Positions 6,001 to 10,380 of a stretch of DNA of 10,380 bases are shown here, one piece after another. The stretch spans positions 1-10,380 of the forward strand of contig JAKSUF010000031.1 in assembly GCA_024409145.1 (NCBI GenBank). The letters are read 5' to 3'. The stretch's first letter is position 1, and each line of letters starts with the position of its first letter. The notes under the pieces were generated by a model, which did not search any database, was not told where the DNA came from, and saw only the letters and a program-made list of their open reading frames with translations. The stretch comes from an archaeon. GTDB taxonomy: Archaea > Methanobacteriota > Methanobacteria > Methanobacteriales > Methanobacteriaceae. A program made the translations under genes and the position numbers.

Positions 6001-6076
6001 TTCTTTAATTAGAATATTATATGATATTATTGATTATTTGGTAATTATTTTTTTAATTATTATGGTTGTGTTATTT

Positions 6077-7483
6077 ATGTTTAAACCAAAATTTTTTTCA
6101 ATATTAGTTATTTTTTTGATGGTTTTTTCCACTGTGGGTAGTGTTAGTGCTACCATAACTAATACTAATGATAATAAAGTTGTTAATGATAATAAGGTTA
6201 TTATGATGAGTAATCCTACTGTTAAAGAAATTCAAAATGCTGTTGATTGTTCAAATGGACGTACTATTGTAATAAAAGGAAGTCCTATAGATGGTGGAGA
6301 AATTAACTCTACTGAAGTCTTACATATTAAAGGTGAAGATTGTACTTTTAATAATATTCATTGGAATTCTATGGTGGGCATCTCTTTTGAAGGTATTACT
6401 TTTAATAATTCTCATGCTGATTATGGTGGTGCTATTCATTCTGAAGAGTATGTAAATCTTACTAATTGTAATTTCACTGAAAATTCTGCTGACACTGAAG
6501 GGGGTGCTGTTTGGGCTAAAGATAATGTTGTTGTAACAAATTGTTCTTTTAATAAAAACAAGTGTTCTGGTGCTCATATTATGCAGTGTAAAGGTGGTGC
6601 TATTTATTCTGGTGATTGTGTAACTATTTCTGGTTCTAATTTTACTGGTAATGTTGCTGAGGATTATGGTGGTGTTATTTATGCTCTTAATCTTATGGAT
6701 ATAGACAGATCTGTATTTGAAGATAATGTTGCTAAAGATAATGATGGTGGCGTTATTTATTCTGATGCTAAGGCTCCTGTGTTTATTTCTTATTCTGAAT
6801 TCATTAATAATAAAGCTTCTGGTGAAGGTGGTGCTATTTGGGCAGGTCATAGTGTAGGTCTTTGTAATTCTAATTTTACTGGTAATATTGCTACTGATTG
6901 TGGTGGTGCTATTTATTCCAATGATAATGTTTGGGTAGAAGATAGTTCTTTTGATAGTAATTTTGTTGGTAATTCTTCTGTTTGTCAATGTGAGGGTGGT
7001 GCTATTTATTCTGATAGTAATTGTGTAAACATTAGTAATTCTAATTTTACTAATAATTTTGCTTATGATTATGGTGGTGCTGTCTGGTCTGATGATGGTG
7101 TTGCGGTTAAAAATTGTATATTTAGGAATAATTCTGTGACTGATAATCGTGGTGGTGCTATTTATATGGATGATAGTTGTGATTTAAGAGTTTCTCATAG
7201 TGCTTTCTATAATAATAATGCTAATGAAAAGGGTGGTGCTATCTATTGTGAAGGTAATAGTGCTCATATTTACTTAGATTCATTTAACTCATTTGAGAAT
7301 AATACTGCAAAAGAAGGTAAAGCCGTTTTTGCTGATGGTTACTTCGATTCAATCAAAGATAATTGGTGGGGAACTACAAATCCTGATTGGGACAGTGGAT
7401 TAGTAGTAGAATGGAAATGTTGGCCGTGGTCTAATATTAATCATCATGATGATTCTCCTTTAGATTATAATCCTAATTTATAA
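6077..7483 (+). CDS. Secreted adhesin-like beta-helix repeat protein, paralogue 2
   Basis: A 468-residue paralogue of the upstream protein. Residues 1 to about 25 are a signal peptide (MFKPKFFSIL... ending SVGSVSA) that aligns residue by residue with the start of paralogue 1. This is why I choose ATG 6077 rather than in-frame starts at 6038 or 6062; none has a clear ribosome-binding site. Residues 117-414 hold about 11 GGAIYS-type beta-helix repeats, and the last 54 residues carry NWWGT. From about 7007 to 7430 the gene is nearly identical to 5408-5834 of paralogue 1, while the N-terminal half is more diverged, so conversion or selection has kept the C-terminal third alike. I count about 12 N-x-S/T sequons, and no membrane anchor. 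It has its own promoter with the same operator-like sites, so it is probably co-regulated with paralogue 1 rather than only co-transcribed. Confidence 0.88.
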   Translation: MFKPKFFSILVIFLMVFSTVGSVSATITNTNDNKVVNDNKVIMMSNPTVKEIQNAVDCSNGRTIVIKGSPIDGGEINSTEVLHIKGEDCTFNNIHWNSMVGISFEGITFNNSHADYGGAIHSEEYVNLTNCNFTENSADTEGGAVWAKDNVVVTNCSFNKNKCSGAHIMQCKGGAIYSGDCVTISGSNFTGNVAEDYGGVIYALNLMDIDRSVFEDNVAKDNDGGVIYSDAKAPVFISYSEFINNKASGEGGAIWAGHSVGLCNSNFTGNIATDCGGAIYSNDNVWVEDSSFDSNFVGNSSVCQCEGGAIYSDSNCVNISNSNFTNNFAYDYGGAVWSDDGVAVKNCIFRNNSVTDNRGGAIYMDDSCDLRVSHSAFYNNNANEKGGAIYCEGNSAHIYLDSFNSFENNTAKEGKAVFADGYFDSIKDNWWGTTNPDWDSGLVVEWKCWPWSNINHHDDSPLDYNPNL

Positions 7484-7530
7484 AAAGTAATCTTTACTTT
7501 TTATTTTTTATTCTTTTTTTATTTTTTTTT
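7480..7530 (+). terminator. Perfect 11-bp hairpin with T-tracts, overlapping the stop codon
   Basis: Arms 7480-7490 and 7494-7504 are perfectly complementary with a 3-base loop, and long T runs continue to 7530. The TAA stop codon (7481-7483) lies inside the left arm. It is the best intrinsic-terminator-like structure in the window and separates the surface-protein genes from rdgB. Confidence 0.7.
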
Positions 7531-7597
7531 AAATTCATTAAATTTTATTATTTAATTTTGCACTTGAAATAATACTTTATATTATAATTTTCGTTAA

Positions 7598-7607
7598 CTA
7601 TATAAAA
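7598..7607 (+). promoter_or_regulatory. Candidate TATA box for rdgB, implying a leaderless transcript
   Basis: CTATATAAAA is centred about 27 bases before the ATG at 7630, and no ribosome-binding sequence lies between them. A leaderless or nearly leaderless mRNA is the simplest reading. A second TATA-like stretch at 7575-7584 would give a leader of about 25 bases, also without a Shine-Dalgarno sequence. Confidence 0.5.
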
Positions 7608-7629
7608 AATTGAATTTATAATTAAAAAT

Positions 7630-8184
7630 ATGATAACATTTATTACTGGTAACAAACATAAAGTTATAGAAGCAGAGGAAATTTTTCAGAAGTTCGGTGT
7701 AGAACTCGAGCATATTGATTTGGGTTACATGGAACCTCAAGAAAGTCTTGAGGAAGTAGCAAAATTCGGTGCAAAGTATGCTTGTGAAAAATTAAATAAA
7801 TCTGTGATTGTAGAAGATGCTGGTTTGTTCATAAGAGCATTAAATGATTTCCCAGGTACTTATTCTCATTATGTACAAGATACTCTTGGAAATCAAAATA
7901 TATTGAAACTTATGGATAAAGTGGATGACCGATACGCTGAATTCAGGTCAGTTATTGGGTATTGCGCTCCCAATTCTGAGCCCAAGGTCTTTTTAGGGCG
8001 TGTCAAAGGTCAGATAGCTCTTGAAGAAAGAGGTAATCTTGGTTTTGCTTTTGATCCAATATTTTTGGTACCTGAAGAAGGTAAAACTTTTGGTGAACTC
8101 ACTACTGAAGAGAAAAACCAGTTCTCACATAGAAGAAACTCTTTAGAACAATTCATTAATTGGTATACAAACCAAGATGAATAA
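7630..8184 (+). CDS. rdgB: XTP/dITP diphosphatase (RdgB/HAM1 family)
   Basis: A 184-residue intact HAM1/RdgB-family nucleotide pyrophosphatase. It hydrolyses XTP, ITP and dITP to the monophosphate and pyrophosphate, keeping deaminated purines out of DNA and RNA in the cytoplasm. Family motifs are all present: TGNKHK (6-11) for the phosphate-binding N-terminus, VEDAGLFI (61-68) with acidic E62/D63 for metal binding, FPGTYS (74-79), GFAFDPIF (138-145) for base recognition and EKNQFSHRRNSL (161-172). Length is normal for archaeal members. The ATG start gives the expected first beta-strand directly before TGNK, and no ribosome-binding site precedes it. It lies downstream of the surface-protein pair and upstream of S15. 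In related methanogens, as I recall, it follows kae1-bud32 closely, so the intervening genes look inserted. Confidence 0.96.
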   Translation: MITFITGNKHKVIEAEEIFQKFGVELEHIDLGYMEPQESLEEVAKFGAKYACEKLNKSVIVEDAGLFIRALNDFPGTYSHYVQDTLGNQNILKLMDKVDDRYAEFRSVIGYCAPNSEPKVFLGRVKGQIALEERGNLGFAFDPIFLVPEEGKTFGELTTEEKNQFSHRRNSLEQFINWYTNQDE

Positions 8185-8189
8185 TTTCT

Positions 8190-8227
8190 TTTCAATTTAT
8201 AATTTAATAAGTTATTTGAAATTTTTT
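8190..8227 (+). terminator. Weak hairpin plus T6 after rdgB
   Basis: A 6-bp inverted repeat (8190-8195 with 8216-8221, 20-base loop) is followed by T6 at 8222-8227, close behind the rdgB stop codon. The loop is long and the stem AT-rich, so the T-run may be the only functional part. Confidence 0.35.
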
Positions 8228-8317
8228 CTTATTTAGTAGCTAATAATGTTTTGTTTGTATTTTAGAATTTTTTCTACTTTTTGAATTTAAAATAATAAAT
8301 TAAGTAAACATTATTTA

Positions 8318-8402
8318 GCTATTTATTAATAATTAGTTATTAGTATTAGTTATTAGTATTAGTTATTAGTAGCTATTTATTACTATAATTTGCTATTTAT
8401 TA
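8318..8402. repeat. 13-bp tandem array (three copies) flanked by three 11-bp repeats
   Basis: ATTAGTTATTAGT occurs three times in perfect tandem at 8332-8344, 8345-8357 and 8358-8370. The 11-mer GCTATTTATTA occurs at 8318-8328, 8372-8382 and 8392-8402, bracketing the array. It lies in the 384-base gap before rps15. The rest of that gap is AT-rich with no supportable gene. Confidence 0.85.
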
Positions 8403-8454
8403 ACATATTAATTTAATTTAAATAAACTTAATTTATCTTATTTTACAAAGGACC

Positions 8455-8469
8455 TTACTATAAATATAT
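8455..8469 (+). promoter_or_regulatory. Candidate promoter for rps15-recJ
   Basis: TTACTATAAATATAT is a plausible TATA region preceded by a purine-rich AAAGGACC stretch (8446-8453). It would start transcription near 8485-8490, leaving a leader of about 80 bases that includes a T9 run around 8509-8517. An alternative is a TATA-like TTTAAATAAT at about 8515-8524, giving a leader of about 25 bases. The sequence does not decide between them. Confidence 0.35.
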
Positions 8470-8555
8470 GGAAACATATAATTATGGAGAATTTAAAAGG
8501 TTTATTATTTTTTTTTAAATAATTTGCTTTTTAAAATTGGAAATAAAAATTTAAT

Positions 8556-8561
8556 GGAGAT
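8556..8561 (+). promoter_or_regulatory. Ribosome-binding site GGAGAT of rps15
   Basis: GGAGAT lies seven bases before ATG 8569. Together with the conserved N-terminus MARPEW it fixes the start of S15, excluding the longer reading from 8524. Confidence 0.8.
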
Positions 8562-8568
8562 ATTATTT

Positions 8569-8967
8569 ATGGCAAGACCAGAATGGATTATGTACTCTGA
8601 TGAAGAAATCGAAGAGTTTATTGTAAAATTTAAAAGAGAAGGTAAATCTGCAAGTCAAATTGGTGTAATTTTAAGAGACCAATACGGAATTCCTAGTGTT
8701 AAAGAAGTAACTGGTAAAAAAATTACTCAAATCTTAAAAGAAAAAGATCAAGCTGAAGAATACCCTGAAGACATTATGAACTTAATTAAAAGAGCAGTAA
8801 ACATCAGAGATCATTTAAACGAAAATCCAAAAGACCTTCATGGTAAAAGAGGATTAACTATCATTGAATCCAAAATCCGTAGATTAGGTAGATACTACTC
8901 TGCAAACGGTCAATTACCAGAAGGATGGAGATATAATCCAGTCCAAGCAGCGCTCCTTGTTAAATAG
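8569..8967 (+). CDS. rps15: 30S ribosomal protein S15 (uS15, archaeal type)
   Basis: A 132-residue archaeal uS15. Residues 1-60 are the helical extension found in archaeal and eukaryotic S15 but not bacterial S15, including a Y-G-I-P-S-V-K segment (39-45). Residues 65-132 are the S15 core that binds 16S rRNA, with DLHGKRGL (89-96) and ESKIRRLGRYY (100-110) providing conserved rRNA contacts, and a C-terminus PEGWRYNPVQAALLVK. Length and sequence are those expected for the family. The start is ATG 8569 with GGAGAT upstream. Its codons include more C-ending forms (AAC, ATC) than the neighbouring genes, as often seen in highly expressed genes. Its 3' end overlaps the downstream nuclease reading frame by 11 bases if that gene starts at TTG 8957, suggesting co-transcription and translational coupling. 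Confidence 0.98.
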   Translation: MARPEWIMYSDEEIEEFIVKFKREGKSASQIGVILRDQYGIPSVKEVTGKKITQILKEKDQAEEYPEDIMNLIKRAVNIRDHLNENPKDLHGKRGLTIIESKIRRLGRYYSANGQLPEGWRYNPVQAALLVK

Positions 8968-10288
8968 AGCTGGTGAAGCTTGTGATATGCTTAAAAAGCA
9001 TATCAAAAAGGGGAACGTTATTAGATTGGTTTCTCATAATGATGCTGATGGACTTTCAGCAGCTGGTGTAATAGCTAATGCTATTAAAGAGGAAGGTGGA
9101 CAATTCCACACTACTATAGTTCCACGTCTTAAAGCAGATGTTATAAGAAGTGTAGCTTCTGAAAAATATGAATTATATATATTTTCAGATATGGGTAGTG
9201 CTTGTATAAAACAACTTAACTCTCTTAAAGGAGATGTTATTGTTGCAGACCACCATCAACCTTCTGATGTTGAGGCAAATGATAATCTTGTTCATGTAAA
9301 TCCGCATTTATTTGGAATTGATGGAAGTAAAGATTTATCTGGTGCTGGTTCTAGCTATTTAGTAGTTAGAGATATGGATAAAAAACATTTAGCTTACATG
9401 GCTCTTGTTGGAGCATTTGGTGATATGCAATGTCCTGATAAATTCACTGGTATGAACCGTATTATATTAAAAGATGGTTTAGATAGTGGGAATTTAGAAA
9501 TTCATGAAGGCTTGAAAATTGTATCTAAATCTAAGGAACCTCTTTATAAATCTATTGCTTATACTTTAAATCCTGCATTACCTGGATTAACTGGTAATCT
9601 TGAGGCTTCTCAAGAATTATTAGAAAAAATGGGTGTTTCTTATGGAATTCCATTTTTGGAATTGGAGGATGAAGAAAAGGATATTCTTAAAGATGAACTT
9701 ATAAAATTCAATCCCCAAATATTTGGTGATGTTTATACTGTTCCAAAAGAATCTCCAGAGCTTTGTGATTTAGAAGAGTATTCTGCTATCTTAGATGCAT
9801 GTGGTAAAAACAAGGAATTTGGTTTAGGATTAAGTATTGTTCTTGGTGAACGTGAAAAGGCATTAAAATCTGCTTTGGATTTCCAAACTTCTTATAGGAA
9901 TGAACTCACTAAAGGTTTCGAATGGATTAACCGTGAAGGTGCTCAACAATTGAATACAATTCAGTACCTTTATAGTGAAGATAAAGTTCTTAAAAGTATT
10001 ATGGGAACAATTGCAGGTGTTGGAATGTCTGCAAAAATATTACAAGATGATAAACCTATTCTTGGATTATCTAGACTTCATAAAGATATTAAAGTATCTG
10101 GTAGAACAACACGTCCTATGGTAGAAAGGGGTGTTGATTTAGGTAAAGCATTAGCTCAGTGTTCAGCTAATTTTGGTGGTCAAGGTGGCGGTCATGATAT
10201 TGCGGCTGGTGCTATGATTCCTTATGAAGCTAAAGATCAATTTTTACACTTAGTTGATGAAATGATTGAGTATCAATTAAATAATTAA
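8957..10288 (+). CDS. recJ: RecJ-like single-stranded-DNA exonuclease (DHH/DHHA1)
   Basis: A 443-residue archaeal RecJ-like phosphoesterase. The DHH domain shows N28-D29-A30-D31-G32, SDMG with D78, D98-H99-H100 (the DHH triad) and GDM with D156, which together bind catalytic manganese. The C-terminal DHHA1 domain has SGRTTR (381-386) and GGQGGGHD (407-414) for nucleic-acid binding. Archaeal members include the GINS-associated nuclease GAN, a 5'-3' exonuclease of the replisome; which of several paralogues this is cannot be decided here. The start is uncertain. TTG 8957 gives an N-terminal helix (LNRAGEACDMLKKHI) typical of the family but has no ribosome-binding site. ATG 8987, preceded by GGTGA (8972-8976), would give a 433-residue protein that still keeps every motif. 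The gene follows rps15, overlapping or closely spaced, so they probably form one operon. Confidence 0.94.
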   Translation: MLNRAGEACDMLKKHIKKGNVIRLVSHNDADGLSAAGVIANAIKEEGGQFHTTIVPRLKADVIRSVASEKYELYIFSDMGSACIKQLNSLKGDVIVADHHQPSDVEANDNLVHVNPHLFGIDGSKDLSGAGSSYLVVRDMDKKHLAYMALVGAFGDMQCPDKFTGMNRIILKDGLDSGNLEIHEGLKIVSKSKEPLYKSIAYTLNPALPGLTGNLEASQELLEKMGVSYGIPFLELEDEEKDILKDELIKFNPQIFGDVYTVPKESPELCDLEEYSAILDACGKNKEFGLGLSIVLGEREKALKSALDFQTSYRNELTKGFEWINREGAQQLNTIQYLYSEDKVLKSIMGTIAGVGMSAKILQDDKPILGLSRLHKDIKVSGRTTRPMVERGVDLGKALAQCSANFGGQGGGHDIAAGAMIPYEAKDQFLHLVDEMIEYQLNN

Positions 10289-10311
10289 TAGGGTCTTCTT
10301 GATTCTATTAA

Positions 10312-10344
10312 TTTTTATTTTTTTAAAACATTTAAGTTTTTTTT
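10312..10344 (+). terminator. T-tracts after the RecJ-like gene
   Basis: T runs at 10312-10316, 10318-10324 and 10337-10344 begin about 23 bases past the stop codon, separated by A-rich spacers. They fit U-tract termination of the rps15-recJ transcript. No gene starts in the remaining bases. Confidence 0.4.
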
Positions 10345-10380
10345 AATTTATTATTTTTAGGTTTTTTAATTTATTAAACT

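Noticed and set aside
6038..6076. TTG 6038 or ATG 6062 as start of surface-protein gene 2
   Set aside because: Alignment with the start of paralogue 1 places the signal peptide start at ATG 6077, and the upstream codons only lengthen the hydrophobic segment.
6320..6988. 222-codon open frame on the minus strand within surface-protein gene 2
   Set aside because: It is a by-product of the same codon bias and repeats. The composition is dominated by Ile, Asn, Thr and Ser, no family is recognisable, and the plus-strand gene is clearly the real one.
4740..7260. Recurring GGTGGTGCTATTTATTCT DNA motif as a mobile or CRISPR repeat
   Set aside because: It is in frame and encodes the GGAIYS coil of the beta-helix repeats, so the protein repeat explains it fully.
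8010..8195. 61-codon open frame on the minus strand over the 3' end of rdgB
   Set aside because: It lies antisense to conserved rdgB motifs and has no recognisable domain or promoter.
8332..8370. CRISPR-like array
   Set aside because: The 13-bp units are directly adjacent with no spacers and there are no cas genes, so it is a tandem repeat.
8468..8518. 16-residue possible leader peptide before rps15
   Set aside because: It overlaps the predicted TATA box, has no ribosome-binding site, and ends in a T9 run. A real leader peptide is unlikely.

Overview
The window is a stretch of a strongly AT-rich archaeal genome. The likely source is a methanogen of the Methanobacteriaceae, most probably Methanobrevibacter, with Methanosphaera as the alternative. 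The evidence is the fused Kae1-Bud32 gene, the archaeal-type S15, the RecJ-like DHH nuclease, the archaeal CobT-like family, an LSm protein, TATA-box promoters, T-tract terminators, and two secreted 'adhesin-like' beta-helix proteins of the kind these gut methanogens expand. The genus is an inference from memory; no database was consulted.

Layout. 39-239 (+): a short, divergent LSm (Sm-like) RNA-binding protein. 481-1548 (-): CobT-like NaMN:base phosphoribosyltransferase, converging on the LSm gene. 1549-1790: a divergent promoter region with a perfect 11-bp inverted repeat next to the cobT TATA box. 1791-3422 (+): Kae1-Bud32, the t6A tRNA-modification core of KEOPS. 3500-4087 (+): a small membrane CDP-alcohol phosphatidyltransferase with a 13-bp dyad just before its start. 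4403-5884 and 6077-7483 (+): two paralogous secreted beta-helix proteins. 7630-8184 (+): XTP/dITP diphosphatase (RdgB/HAM1). 8569-8967 (+): ribosomal protein S15. 8957-10288 (+): RecJ-like DHH/DHHA1 nuclease overlapping S15. The last 92 bases are a T-rich tail.

Interpretation. Kae1-Bud32, RdgB, S15 and the RecJ-like gene form an information-processing and housekeeping neighbourhood that I recall being kept together in related methanogens. The lipid-type transferase and the two surface proteins sit inside it like an accessory insertion. The two surface-protein genes clearly arose by duplication: their C-terminal third is nearly identical and the first gene also carries an internal duplication of about 108 residues.

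The most interesting regulatory observation is that both surface-protein promoters carry copies of a dyad-symmetric 14-bp site (consensus YTTGYYTANRCAAG, five copies in all). The proximal copy lies at exactly the same distance from the TATA box in both, and neighbouring copies are spaced 20 and 30 bp apart, roughly whole helical turns. This looks like an operator for a dedicated dimeric regulator of surface-protein expression. The first gene also has a long leader holding a terminator-like hairpin. No tRNA, rRNA, CRISPR array or insertion sequence was seen.
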